Shown: positions 54,178-63,026, counted from the stretch's first letter. The stretch is DNA of 64,000 bases from Limnohabitans sp. (GCF_030158565.1 NZ_JAOASQ010000038.1:1-64000), one strand, 5' to 3'. Notes: a model not told the origin generated them from the letters alone. Program-made: numbers and translations.

Positions 54178-54209
54178 CAGGGGGCCGGACACCCGGCCTC
54201 CAGAACACA

Positions 54210-55226
54210 TCACTTGATCTCGGTCCAGACCTTGCTGCGGATCTGGCTTGTGAGACTGTCTGGCAGCGGCACATAGTCCAGGTCAGAAGCCATCTTCTTG
54301 CCGTTCTTGAAAGCCCAGTCAAAGAACTTCAGGACTTCATCCGAAGAAGCTTTGTCGGCAGGCTTTTTGTACATCAAGATGAACGAGGCGGTGCTGATGG
54401 GCCAGCTGTCATTGCCCTTGGCGTTGACCATCGACACACCCATGCCTGGCACGCTGAACCAGTCGGCGCCGGCAGCGGCAGCCGCAAAAGTCAGGTCGTC
54501 AGGGCTGACGTATTTGCCGGAGGCATTGAGCAACTGCAAAAAGTTCATGTTGTTTTTCTTGACGTAGGCGTATTCCACGTAACCCACAGCGCCTTTGACG
54601 CGGTTGACGTTGGCAGCCACGCCTTCGTTGCCCTTACCACCCACAGAAGAGTCCGCTGGCCACTTGACCGCAGCGCCCTTGCCCACTTTGTCGGACCAGT
54701 CTTTGCTGACCGCGCTCAGGTAGTCGGTGAAGTTGAAGGTGGTGCCCGAGCCGTCGGCGCGGTGCACCACGGTGATGGCTTGGTCAGGCAAGCTCTTGCC
54801 AGGGTTCAAGGCAGCCAGTTTGGCATCGTTCCATTTGGTGATGGTGCCCAGGTAAATGTCGGCCAGCACAGGGCCGCTGATGCGCAGCTCGCCTGGCTTG
54901 AAGCCTTGCAGGTTCACCACAGGCACTGTGCCGCCGATGATGGCCGGGAACTGCACCATGCCGTCTTTGTCCAGATCGGCACCCGACACGGGGGCGTCAG
55001 ACGCACCAAATGTCACCGTTTTGGCACGGATTTGCTTCAGACCGCCCGAAGAACCAATCGATTGGTAGTTCAAGCCTGTGCCCGTGGCGGCCTTGTAAGC
55101 CTCCGCCCATTTGGCGTACATGGGGTAGGGGAAGGTGGCGCCAGCGCCGGTGATGTCGGCAGCCCAGCTGGTGGCGGCCAAAACGCTCAAGCCCACGGCG
55201 GCAATCACGGATTTCATTTTCAACAT
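54210..55226 (-). CDS. pstS: Phosphate-binding periplasmic protein PstS
   Basis: High-affinity phosphate receptor, 338 residues, with signal peptide (MLKMKSVIAAVGLSVLAATSWA). Binding-site motifs: ITGAGATFPYPMYAKWAEAY, GSSGGLKQI, GASDAPVSGADL, and VVHRADGSGTTFNFTDYL. First gene of pstS-pstC-pstA-pstB-phoU-phoB-phoR; a Pho-box-like repeat lies about 90 bases upstream. Confidence 0.97.
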   Translation of the reverse strand: MLKMKSVIAAVGLSVLAATSWAADITGAGATFPYPMYAKWAEAYKAATGTGLNYQSIGSSGGLKQIRAKTVTFGASDAPVSGADLDKDGMVQFPAIIGGTVPVVNLQGFKPGELRISGPVLADIYLGTITKWNDAKLAALNPGKSLPDQAITVVHRADGSGTTFNFTDYLSAVSKDWSDKVGKGAAVKWPADSSVGGKGNEGVAANVNRVKGAVGYVEYAYVKKNNMNFLQLLNASGKYVSPDDLTFAAAAAGADWFSVPGMGVSMVNAKGNDSWPISTASFILMYKKPADKASSDEVLKFFDWAFKNGKKMASDLDYVPLPDSLTSQIRSKVWTEIK

Positions 55227-55314
55227 TTCAACTCCTGGTTCAGGGTCATCAAAAGACAGGAGGTCAGGAATTTGACCGCCCTTTCATTCATGGAATCGAA
55301 TTTAACGGTCGATT

Positions 55315-55332
55315 GTGACAAGAATGTGTCAA
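55315..55332 (-). promoter_or_regulatory. Pho-box-like repeat before pstS
   Basis: On the minus strand TTGACAC-ATTC-TTGTCAC, a 7-4-7 direct repeat whose second half fits PhoB's TGTCAC well (about 11 of 18 overall). It lies in the gap between pstS and the divergent MgtC-like gene and could serve both. Confidence 0.6.
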
Positions 55333-55455
55333 ACAAAAAACGGCTGTGTTTCAGCGCACGGAAGCCAAGGGCGGTCATCGCCATGATGGCCTTATATGCC
55401 GAGCACCCCGGTCCACGGCCCAAGCCATTGCGTATTTTTGGATTCAAAACATGTC

Positions 55456-56736
55456 ATGCTGACGCTCGTCGACCCTGCAGCACTCATCCCACTTTCTGTG
55501 GCATTGGGCATCGGTCTGCTGGTCGGCACGGAAAGAGAGCGCCACAAAGGCAGCGGTCCCCACCGCCGTTCCGCGGGCATCCGGACCTTCACAGGCGCGG
55601 CCATGCTGGGCTTTGCAGCGCAAAGTCTGGACGCGCCGTGGTTGGTGAGCGCGGCTTTGCTGGCCCTGGGCGCCCTGACCATGAGCGCTTACCAGCAATC
55701 GAGGCAACACGATCCGGGCCTGACCTCGGAAGTCGCCATTTTGCTGACCTGTCTGTTGGGCGCACTGTCGGGCGCATCCCCCGAATTGGCGGCCATCATG
55801 GGCATCGCCCTGGCGGCCATCTTGGCCGCGCGTGAGGAAATGCACCGCTTTGTGCACCAGGTCATCACAGAACAAGAGCTCAAAGACGTGATCATTTTCC
55901 TGGCAGCGGCCATGATCTTGCTGCCGCTGAGCCCAGACCATGACACGGGCCCTTTTCAAGCCATCAACCCGCATGACCTGGCGCGCTTTGTGGTCGCGGT
56001 CATGAGCATCAGCGCCTTGGGCTACATGGCCAAACGCATACTGGGCATGCGGGCTGGCATGGCCCTGACCGGTTTTGCCGGTGGTTTCATCTCCAGCACG
56101 GCCACCATCTTGGCCATGGGCCAGGCCGCCCAACGCGAGCCACACGTGCTGCATGCCGCCGCCATGGGCGCGGTGCTGTCCACGGTCTCGACCATGGTGC
56201 AGCTGGGCTTGTTGCTGGCCCTCTTTTTGCCCAGCCTGCTGCCACACATGCTTTTGCCCATCAGCCTGGGCTGCTGCACGGCGGGTCTTTATGCGCTGTG
56301 GCTGTACAAAGCCCATGAACCGGAATGCATGCCACCGAATCTGGACCTGAGGGGGCATGCCTTTGAGCACAAGACCACCTTGATCCTCAGCCTGGCGGTG
56401 CTCAGCATCACCGTCATGACCGCCGCCTTGAACCACTGGCTGGGCGAACCCGGCGTGCTCATCGCCAGCATGCTCGCAGGCCTGGTGGACGCGCACTCCA
56501 GCGTGGCCTCCATGAGCAGCTTGGTCCACCAAGGGCACGCCTCACTGTCCCAAGCACAGCTGGCCATTTTGTTGGCCGTCAGCACCAACAGCCTGAGCAA
56601 GTCCGCCGTCGCCATCGGTGCTGGCGGCAAAGCCTTTGCAGTCTTGATCCTGCCCGGTCTGCTGCTGGTGATCGCAGCAGTGTGGCTGGGCGCATGGGCC
56701 AAGCTGTGGCTCGCCAGCACCATCGGACCACTTTGA
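55456..56736 (+). CDS. MgtC/SapB and DUF4010 domain membrane protein
   Basis: Polytopic membrane protein of 426 residues. The N-terminal domain resembles MgtC (ALGIGLLVGTERER, HRRSAGIRTFTGAAMLGF), followed by the DUF4010 domain with ALTGFAGGFISSTATILAM and a conserved LAVSTNSLSKSAVA near the end. About a dozen helices are predicted. MgtC proteins affect phosphate uptake and magnesium homeostasis, but the reaction of this double-domain form is unknown. It is divergent from pstS and 14 bases ahead of a PPK2 gene, suggesting a role in phosphate or polyP-counterion balance. Confidence 0.85.
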   Translation: MLTLVDPAALIPLSVALGIGLLVGTERERHKGSGPHRRSAGIRTFTGAAMLGFAAQSLDAPWLVSAALLALGALTMSAYQQSRQHDPGLTSEVAILLTCLLGALSGASPELAAIMGIALAAILAAREEMHRFVHQVITEQELKDVIIFLAAAMILLPLSPDHDTGPFQAINPHDLARFVVAVMSISALGYMAKRILGMRAGMALTGFAGGFISSTATILAMGQAAQREPHVLHAAAMGAVLSTVSTMVQLGLLLALFLPSLLPHMLLPISLGCCTAGLYALWLYKAHEPECMPPNLDLRGHAFEHKTTLILSLAVLSITVMTAALNHWLGEPGVLIASMLAGLVDAHSSVASMSSLVHQGHASLSQAQLAILLAVSTNSLSKSAVAIGAGGKAFAVLILPGLLLVIAAVWLGAWAKLWLASTIGPL

Positions 56737-56750
56737 CAAGGAGAAAACGC

Positions 56751-57569
56751 ATGAGCCACATCGACTGGTCCGACTGGCGCGTGTCCGCCGGGCACCCTGT
56801 GAATTTGTCCGACAGGCCCACTTGGCCCGCCGCGCACACGGAGGCCGAAAAGCCACTGTGGCCCGCACGCATGGCCGAACTGGCAGACCAGCTCAACCGG
56901 CTGCAAGCCACGCTTCATGCCAGCAAAACACGCGCATTGCTCTTGGTGCTGCAAGGCATGGACACCGCAGGCAAAGACGGCTGTATCCGCAGTGTCTTTG
57001 CACACATCAGCCCCTTGGGCGTGCGGGCCGAGGCTTTTGGCGTGCCCCAGGCGCTGGAACAACAGCACGATTTCCTTTGGCGCATCCATGCCAAAACCCC
57101 GGCACTGGGGGAGATGGTGATTTTCAACCGCAGCCATTACGAAGATGTGCTGGTGCCCGTTGTGCAGGGCACCCTGCAGCGTGCCCTGTGTGAAAAAAGA
57201 CACCACCACATCCGGCACTTTGAAGCCTTGCTCCACGACAGTGGCGTTGCGGTCGTCAAATGCTATTTGCACATCTCCAAACAGGAACAGAAAAAGCGCC
57301 TGCAAGCCCGACTGGACGACCCTTTGAAACACTGGAAAGTCCAAGCCTCTGACTTTGAAGACCGCCGGCACTGGCGGGCCTACATGCACGCGTACGAAAA
57401 CGCCATGCAAGCGACCTGCAGCGACGAAGCGCCTTGGTATGTGGTGCCCGCCGATTCGAAGCCTTACCGCGATCTGTTGGTGGCCGAACTGCTGGTGCAT
57501 ACCCTGCAGGGCATGTCCTTGGTGATGCCCAGACCGAAGCTGGATCTGGCCGATTTCAAAATGAGGTGA
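56751..57569 (+). CDS. Polyphosphate kinase 2, class III-like
   Basis: PPK2-family nucleotide kinase of 272 residues. Walker A is LQGMDTAGKDG (residues 69-77), with GVRAEAFGVPQALEQQHDFLWR and Walker B FNRSHYEDVLVPVV, the class III pattern (enzymes that can phosphorylate both AMP/GMP and ADP/GDP). It differs clearly from the class I enzyme at 47.7 kb (DRSWYNRA). AAGGAG lies just before the ATG. Followed four bases later by the CHAD gene. Confidence 0.9.
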   Translation: MSHIDWSDWRVSAGHPVNLSDRPTWPAAHTEAEKPLWPARMAELADQLNRLQATLHASKTRALLLVLQGMDTAGKDGCIRSVFAHISPLGVRAEAFGVPQALEQQHDFLWRIHAKTPALGEMVIFNRSHYEDVLVPVVQGTLQRALCEKRHHHIRHFEALLHDSGVAVVKCYLHISKQEQKKRLQARLDDPLKHWKVQASDFEDRRHWRAYMHAYENAMQATCSDEAPWYVVPADSKPYRDLLVAELLVHTLQGMSLVMPRPKLDLADFKMR

Positions 57570-57572
57570 CCC

Positions 57573-58391
57573 ATGCCGCACAGCACACGGGCCAAAAGCA
57601 GGGCCGTTCAGAACCTGCTGCCCAACCCAGAACAACAAGCCTGGTGGTTTGTGAAACACCTGCTGCGGACCTCGCTGCAAGACACCCGGTCTTTGCTCCT
57701 GACCTGGACGCACACCCGGCAAACAGAAACCTTGCACCAGGCACGGGTGGCGTGGCGGCGTCAAAAATCCCTTTTGAAGTTTTACAGGCCCCTGCTGCCT
57801 GAACCGCCTCAGCGCCACAACGATGCGCTGCAAACTTTGTGGCGCCTGACGGGGCAGCTGCGCAATCTGGATGTGGCGCTGGAATGCACCCTGCCCGCCT
57901 GGCGCCATGCCCACCCGGATGCGTGCACCCACGAGTGGGCAGGCCTGGTGCAGCAACTGCACCAAGATCGTCAACTGGCGCGGCATGCATTGGCCAAGGA
58001 AATAGCAAGACCCCGCACCGCCGCCAGGTTCCAGCAACTGCGCACCTGGATGAAACGCTTGGACAGCGTCACCCTGAAGGTTCGGCGCAAATCCTTCGAG
58101 CAATGGGCCCAACACAGGCTGCGGCGTTTGCATCAAAAGATCAAGTCCCAACAGCATCCCTTCACGCCTGAGCGACAGCACCGATGCCGCATCCTCCTCA
58201 AGCAAGAGCGGCATGCCCTGGAGAGCCTGCTGGCGAACCACCCCGACAAAAAACGCCGTGCGCGGCTCAAGCGCAACAGAAAAAAACAAATAGTGTGGGG
58301 CCACGACCAAGACATGCAAACGGCGCTGGAGCTGATCGAAGGGCTGGGGCACTGCCCTGAATTGACAAAGGCTTGGCGTGCATCGATGTGA
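57573..58391 (+). CDS. CHAD-domain protein
   Basis: Helical, strongly basic protein of 272 residues. Conserved positions include TLHQARVAWRRQKSLLKFYRPLL and QLRNLDVALE, then many Arg/Lys/His-rich helices (RQHRCRILLKQERHALESLL, KKRRARLKRNRKK). CHAD domains bind polyphosphate and can sit on polyP granules. It stands alone here without the usual CYTH partner. Position four bases after a PPK2 gene and before ppx supports a polyP role. Confidence 0.88.
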   Translation: MPHSTRAKSRAVQNLLPNPEQQAWWFVKHLLRTSLQDTRSLLLTWTHTRQTETLHQARVAWRRQKSLLKFYRPLLPEPPQRHNDALQTLWRLTGQLRNLDVALECTLPAWRHAHPDACTHEWAGLVQQLHQDRQLARHALAKEIARPRTAARFQQLRTWMKRLDSVTLKVRRKSFEQWAQHRLRRLHQKIKSQQHPFTPERQHRCRILLKQERHALESLLANHPDKKRRARLKRNRKKQIVWGHDQDMQTALELIEGLGHCPELTKAWRASM

Positions 58392-58418
58392 CCCTTTGGA
58401 TTTCATGCGTGAAAAGGC

Positions 58419-58447
58419 TTGTCATCAATTTTTCAAATATCCGTCAC
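58419..58447 (+). promoter_or_regulatory. Pho-box-like triple repeat before ppx
   Basis: Three 7-mers spaced by four bases, TTGTCAT-CAAT-TTTTCAA-ATAT-CCGTCAC, each 11 bp apart, the spacing of PhoB subunits on DNA. They end 33 bases before the ppx start. The first ten bases, TTGTCATCAA, recur exactly before ppk1. Confidence 0.6.
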
Positions 58448-58480
58448 ATAATCCGGGCCACTGCTGCCACCGACTCCACC

Positions 58481-59980
58481 ATGCAAACCCAATCCCTCTT
58501 CGCCGCCATTGATCTGGGATCCAACAGTTTTCGTCTTGAAATCGGTCAACTGGAGGCGGGGCACCTGCGGCGTGTGGAATACCTCAAAGAAACAGTGCGC
58601 CAAGGCAATGGCCTGGATGCAGAGCGCCATTTGAGTGACGCCGCCATGCAACGCGGCTGGGACTGTCTGGCCCGATTTGCAGAACGGATTGCGGGCTTCC
58701 AGCCCCACCAAGTGCGCGCCGTGGCCACACAGACCATGCGCGAAGCCCGCAACCGAGAGGTTTTCTTGGCCAAAGCCAAAGACATTCTGGGTTTTCCGAT
58801 CGAGGTCATCGCGGGACGCGAAGAAGCACGCCTGATTTACCTGGGCGTTTCACACCTCTTGCCCCAATCCACAGAGCGCCGACTGGTGGTGGACATTGGC
58901 GGGCGCTCGACCGAATTGATCCTGGGCCAAAACGTCCAAGCCCAGACGCTGGAGTCTTACCGCGTGGGCAGCGTAGCCTGGTCGATGAAATACTTTCCCG
59001 ACGGGCAATGGACCAACTCGGCATTCAAGGCGGCAGAGATTGCGGCCAAAGCCATTTTGGACGAGGCGCAAATGCTCTACCCGCGTTCAAGCTGGGACAC
59101 CTGCTACGGTTCATCCGGCACCGTGGGCGCGGTGGCCGATGTGCTGGCTCTGGCGGGTTGGCCTGAAGGCCTGATCACACGCGATGGGCTGGACTGGCTC
59201 AAAGACAAACTGCTCAAGGCACAAAAACCTGAGCACCTCAAAATCGAAGGCATCAAAGAAGACCGCCGTCCGGTCATCGGCGGCGGCTTGGCCGTCTTGC
59301 GTGCCGTTTTTGATCTGCTTCAAATTGACGAGATGGTGGCCGCACAAGGCGCCCTGCGCCATGGTGCCTTGTACGACCTGCTGGACCGCGAAAGCCCGCA
59401 AGACGATGTGCGAACACACATGGTGGACTGGCTCACACAACGTTTTGGATCTGATCTGGTGCAGGCTGAACGCGTATCACGCACAGCTCAAACATTGCTG
59501 ACACACATGCTGGGCCAAGACAGCGATGACAAGGAAGCTGTGCGCCATTTGCGCAAAGTGGATTGGGCCGCCCAACTGCACGAAGTGGGCATGCGCATCT
59601 CGCACAGCGACTACCACAAGCACGGCGCCTACATTTTGGACAACACCGACTTGCCGGGTTTCACGATCGACGAATTGCACCGCCTGAGCCAGCTGGTGCT
59701 GGGCCACCGCGGCAAGCTGCGCAAACTCGATGCGCCTTTGCAAGACCCCTTATTTGTTCAGCAGCTCATGGCCTTGCGCATGAGCGTGATCCTTTGCCAT
59801 GCCCGCCGCGACCCGGACACCTCGTCGATGACGCTCCATGTGGACACGGCCAAACAAATCGCACGACTCAAAATCAGCGCACCATGGGCAGAGCAATGGC
59901 CACAATCGACCCATTTGCTGCGCGAAGAATGCATGGCCTGGCTCAAAACCGGCTGGGAGCTCAAGGTGCAATTCATCTGA
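58481..59980 (+). CDS. ppx: Exopolyphosphatase (Ppx/GppA family)
   Basis: Processive polyP hydrolase, 499 residues. Actin-like ATPase-fold motifs AAIDLGSNSFRLEIGQL, ATQTMREARN, AGREEARLIYLGV, VVDIGGRSTELILG and YGSSGTVGAVADVL are present; a C-terminal HD-type region follows (LHEVGMRISHSDYHKHGAYIL). The length favours Ppx over GppA. ATG at 58481 begins MQTQSLFAAID; the longer frame to 58373 overlaps the Pho-box region and the CHAD stop. Confidence 0.93.
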   Translation: MQTQSLFAAIDLGSNSFRLEIGQLEAGHLRRVEYLKETVRQGNGLDAERHLSDAAMQRGWDCLARFAERIAGFQPHQVRAVATQTMREARNREVFLAKAKDILGFPIEVIAGREEARLIYLGVSHLLPQSTERRLVVDIGGRSTELILGQNVQAQTLESYRVGSVAWSMKYFPDGQWTNSAFKAAEIAAKAILDEAQMLYPRSSWDTCYGSSGTVGAVADVLALAGWPEGLITRDGLDWLKDKLLKAQKPEHLKIEGIKEDRRPVIGGGLAVLRAVFDLLQIDEMVAAQGALRHGALYDLLDRESPQDDVRTHMVDWLTQRFGSDLVQAERVSRTAQTLLTHMLGQDSDDKEAVRHLRKVDWAAQLHEVGMRISHSDYHKHGAYILDNTDLPGFTIDELHRLSQLVLGHRGKLRKLDAPLQDPLFVQQLMALRMSVILCHARRDPDTSSMTLHVDTAKQIARLKISAPWAEQWPQSTHLLREECMAWLKTGWELKVQFI

Positions 59981-60011
59981 GAGACAGCGCACACACGCCA
60001 ACATGGCGGTC

Positions 60012-60039
60012 GTTGATTTCCTTTCATCAACGGTATAAA
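60012..60039 (+). promoter_or_regulatory. Inverted repeat and -10 before the basic protein gene
   Basis: GTTGAT-N8-ATCAAC is a perfect 6-bp inverted repeat (60012-60031), directly followed by TATAAA (60034-60039). The dyad covers the -35 zone, so a regulator bound there would control the gene starting 30 bases on. It is too widely spaced for FNR. Confidence 0.45.
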
Positions 60040-60068
60040 CTGTATGCACTGTTTTTCAAGGAAGCCCC

Positions 60069-60473
60069 ATGACCGCCTCATCCGTAAAAAGCCGAACCAC
60101 AACGACGGCCAAAGCACCCGCCAAGAAAACCAAACCATCAGCAACTCGCAAGACACCACCAAGTTCCGTCAAGCCTTCGGCCAAACCCCTCCAGGCCACG
60201 CCGGTTGAAGTGCCCCTGGCCACCACTGAAAAATCCAAGCCCGCCAAAGAGAAAAAAGTGAAAGTCGTGCGCGACAGCTTCACCATTCCCAAGACCGAAT
60301 TCACGCAAATCGCCGACATGAAAAAACGCGCCATGGCGCTGGGCGTCGAGATCAAGAAAAGCGAATTGATCCGTGCCGGCCTGCAAATCATTTCGGGTTT
60401 GCCAGACGCCAGCTTCAAAAAAGCGTTGGCTGCCATTCCTACGGTGAAAACAGGCCGCCCCAGCAAGGCTTGA
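60069..60473 (+). CDS. Lys/Ala/Ser-rich histone-tail-like protein with C-terminal helical domain
   Basis: Protein of 134 residues. Residues 1-60 are low complexity and strongly basic, with AKAPAKKTKPSATRK and PSSVKPSAKP runs like histone H1 or PhaF/PhaM tails. Residues 61-134 form a compact domain (VRDSFTIPKTEFTQIADMKKRAMALGV..., then KKSELIRAGLQIISGL and a closing KTGRPSKA) that may be ribbon-helix-helix-like. No characterised homologue is recognised. It sits between ppx and sixA-ppk1, ending four bases before the convergent sixA stop. Confidence 0.85.
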   Translation: MTASSVKSRTTTTAKAPAKKTKPSATRKTPPSSVKPSAKPLQATPVEVPLATTEKSKPAKEKKVKVVRDSFTIPKTEFTQIADMKKRAMALGVEIKKSELIRAGLQIISGLPDASFKKALAAIPTVKTGRPSKA

Positions 60474-60477
60474 GGGT

Positions 60478-60939
60478 TTACAGCCGATCAGGCACGGTGA
60501 CCGACATGATCACCGTCTGGTCGACGCCGTCGCGCAGGCGGCTTCGCAACCACCAGACGGCACCCTTGCGAACAGGGCAAGGAGACTCTCCCATCTGCAA
60601 CAAGCGGGAAGCCACCGCACCCAGTGCAGGCTGGTGCCCCACCAAAACCACCGGGTATTTGGCATGGGGCCAGCCTGCCGTTTCCAGCAAGTCATCCACC
60701 GATGCCCCCGGCGACAAGGCATCGCGCACTTTGTACCGGCGCCCCAAAGCACGCACCGTCTGTTCGGCCCGCACGGCAGGGCTGCTGAATATCCGCACGC
60801 CATCGGGCAGCTGGCGATCGAGCCAGACCGCCATCCGCGCGGCATGCTTTTCACCACGCGTGGTCAAAGCCCTTTGCATGTCATCCTGACCGGCCTCGGC
60901 ATCGTGGGCTTCGGCGTGTCGCCACAAGATCAAGTCCAT
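60478..60939 (-). CDS. sixA: SixA-type phosphohistidine phosphatase
   Basis: Histidine-phosphatase superfamily enzyme, 153 residues, with catalytic LILWRHAEAHDAEAG (RHA/G), a second arginine in FSSPAVRAEQTVRAL and the VVLVGHQPAL histidine. SixA removes phosphate from phosphohistidine. Start MDLILWRH is chosen with GGAG eight bases upstream rather than a GTG three codons earlier. It lies 11 bases after ppk1 and is probably co-transcribed with it. Confidence 0.9.
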   Translation of the reverse strand: MDLILWRHAEAHDAEAGQDDMQRALTTRGEKHAARMAVWLDRQLPDGVRIFSSPAVRAEQTVRALGRRYKVRDALSPGASVDDLLETAGWPHAKYPVVLVGHQPALGAVASRLLQMGESPCPVRKGAVWWLRSRLRDGVDQTVIMSVTVPDRL

Positions 60940-60950
60940 GCACTGCACTC

Positions 60951-63026
60951 CTAGGCTGCTGCGCTGTAGCGCGCCATCAAAGCGTTTTGTGCGCCATGCC
61001 CCGGAGCGTTCAGACCCACACGGTGGTAACGACCATCGGGGGCCAGATCCCAGGCATCCTTGCTGTCATGCAAATAGGCCAGCAAGCATTCATCGATGAT
61101 GCGTTGGCGCAAGATGGGGTCATCGACTGGCCAAGCCAATTCAATGCGCCGCATCATGTTGCGACTCATCCAGTCGGCACTCGACAAATACAAAGACTCT
61201 GTCTCACCCGCACGGAAATAAAACACGCGCGAGTGCTCCAGAAAGCGCCCAATCACCGAGCGCACCCGGATGTTTTCACTCACCCCGGGCACGCCCGCAG
61301 GCAACATGCAAGCACCGCGCACAATTAAATCAATCTTCGCGCCTTGCTGACCTGCCGCCAGCAAGGCTTCGATCAGAGGCACATCGGTCAAGGCATTCAT
61401 CTTCAGGACGATGCGGCCACCCCGGCCAGCTTTGGCCGAAGCACCCACCGCACGAATGCGCGAGAGCATGTCGGCGTGCAGGGTGAAGGGCGCCACCAGC
61501 AAGCGTTTCATCTTGGGCAAGCGACTTTGGCTGGCCAAATGGCCAAACAGCTGGTCCATGTCGGCCGTGATGGCGGGATCGGCCGTGAGGTAACTGATGT
61601 CGGTGTACAGCTTGGCAGTGCGCGGGTTGTAGTTGCCCGTGGACAAATGCCCGTAGCGCCGCAGTGAGCGGCCTTCCCGACGGGTGATCAGCAGCATCTT
61701 GGCGTGGGTCTTCAGGCCCACCACACCATAGACCACCTGGGCGCCGATCGACTCGAGCTGCTCGGCCCAGTTGATGTTGGCTTCTTCGTCAAAACGGGCT
61801 TTGAGTTCCACCACAGCAGTGACCTCTTTGCCCTGACGCACGGCTTCACACAGCAAATCCATCATGGCCGGGTCACTGCCCGTGCGGTAAATGGTCTGTT
61901 TGATGGCCAGCACGTTCGGGTCCGACACCGCCTCGCGCAAGAACGCCAGCACACCGTCAAAACTTTCAAAGGGCTGATGGAACATCACATCACCCTGGCG
62001 CAGCCGCGCCAGAACCGAGCCGTGGCTGGGCAACTGTGCCGGAAAGCTGGCCTTGTAAATCGGGAACAACAAATGCGGCGCCTGCGCCAGATCGATCAGC
62101 TGCATCAGGCGCACCAGGTTCACCGGGCCATTGACACGGAACACCGACGGCTCTGGCAACTGGAATTCTTTGCGCAAGAATTCGGCCAATCGCAGCGAAC
62201 AATCGGACGAGACCTCCAGCCGCACCGATTGACCGTAGTTCCGGTGCTGCAAGCCTTCTCGCAAAGCCGTGCGCAAGTTGCCGATGTCGTCTTCATCGAC
62301 CGCCAAATCCGAGTGGCGCGTGACCCTGAACTGCGAGAACTGCCCCACCACACGGCCTGGAAACAGCTCACTCAAATGGGCACGGATCACGCTCGACAAG
62401 AGCACAAAAGAAGTGGCGCCATCGCACAACTTGGCCGGCAGTGGAATCAATCGGGGCAAGACCCGTGGAACCTTGACGATGGCGATCTCGTTGGAGCGGC
62501 CAAATGCATCCTTGCCAGACAACTGGACAATGAAGTTCAAGGACTTGTTGGCCACCTGCGGAAAGGGATGAGCGGGATCGAGCCCCACCGGCACCAACAA
62601 GGGCTGCACTTCGCGGTGGAAATAACTGCGCACCCAGCGGCGTTGCTCGGCATTGCGCTCGCCGTGCGAGAGGATGCGAAAGCCCTGACGCTCCAGTGCG
62701 GGCAAGAGATCGTCGTTGTACAGCGCGTACTGCCGCGCCACCATGGCATTGGCTTGCTCGGTGATGGCCGCCAGGCTTTCGTGTGTGTAAGGGCCAGAAC
62801 GCAAACCCTGCAAGGCGCCCATCACATGCGGCTCGGCACGCACTTCAAAAAACTCGTCCAGGTTGGACGAGACAATGCACAAATAGCGCAGGCGCTCCAG
62901 CACAGGCACATCGGGCCGGTGCGCCCAATCGAGCACGCGCTCATTGAAGGCGAGGATGCTCAGGTCGCGGTCCAGCAGGGATGACTGGACCTTCTCGCTC
63001 AAGTTTGCAGGGAATTCAGAACGCAT
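60951..63026 (-). CDS. ppk1: Polyphosphate kinase 1
   Basis: Membrane-associated kinase that builds polyP from ATP, 691 residues. Visible: the N domain (SLLDRDLSILAFNERVLDWA and SSNLDEFFEVRAE), the Arg-rich middle (DVMFHQPFESFDGV), the catalytic phospholipase-D-like domains with the autophosphorylated histidine in GLKTHAKMLLITR and RYGHLSTGNYNP, and FYFRAGETESLYLSSADWMSRN. Start MRSEFPAN preferred, with GGAAAG upstream; an earlier ATG at 63068 lies closer to the Pho-box region. Confidence 0.96.
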   Translation of the reverse strand: MRSEFPANLSEKVQSSLLDRDLSILAFNERVLDWAHRPDVPVLERLRYLCIVSSNLDEFFEVRAEPHVMGALQGLRSGPYTHESLAAITEQANAMVARQYALYNDDLLPALERQGFRILSHGERNAEQRRWVRSYFHREVQPLLVPVGLDPAHPFPQVANKSLNFIVQLSGKDAFGRSNEIAIVKVPRVLPRLIPLPAKLCDGATSFVLLSSVIRAHLSELFPGRVVGQFSQFRVTRHSDLAVDEDDIGNLRTALREGLQHRNYGQSVRLEVSSDCSLRLAEFLRKEFQLPEPSVFRVNGPVNLVRLMQLIDLAQAPHLLFPIYKASFPAQLPSHGSVLARLRQGDVMFHQPFESFDGVLAFLREAVSDPNVLAIKQTIYRTGSDPAMMDLLCEAVRQGKEVTAVVELKARFDEEANINWAEQLESIGAQVVYGVVGLKTHAKMLLITRREGRSLRRYGHLSTGNYNPRTAKLYTDISYLTADPAITADMDQLFGHLASQSRLPKMKRLLVAPFTLHADMLSRIRAVGASAKAGRGGRIVLKMNALTDVPLIEALLAAGQQGAKIDLIVRGACMLPAGVPGVSENIRVRSVIGRFLEHSRVFYFRAGETESLYLSSADWMSRNMMRRIELAWPVDDPILRQRIIDECLLAYLHDSKDAWDLAPDGRYHRVGLNAPGHGAQNALMARYSAAA

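Noticed and set aside
56289-58406. 705-codon minus-strand frame over ppk2-CHAD
   Set aside because: Antisense shadow of three real genes; no domain recognisable.
60012-60031. FNR site before the basic protein gene
   Set aside because: The TTGAT and ATCAA arms are eight bases apart rather than four, so FNR would not bind in the usual way.
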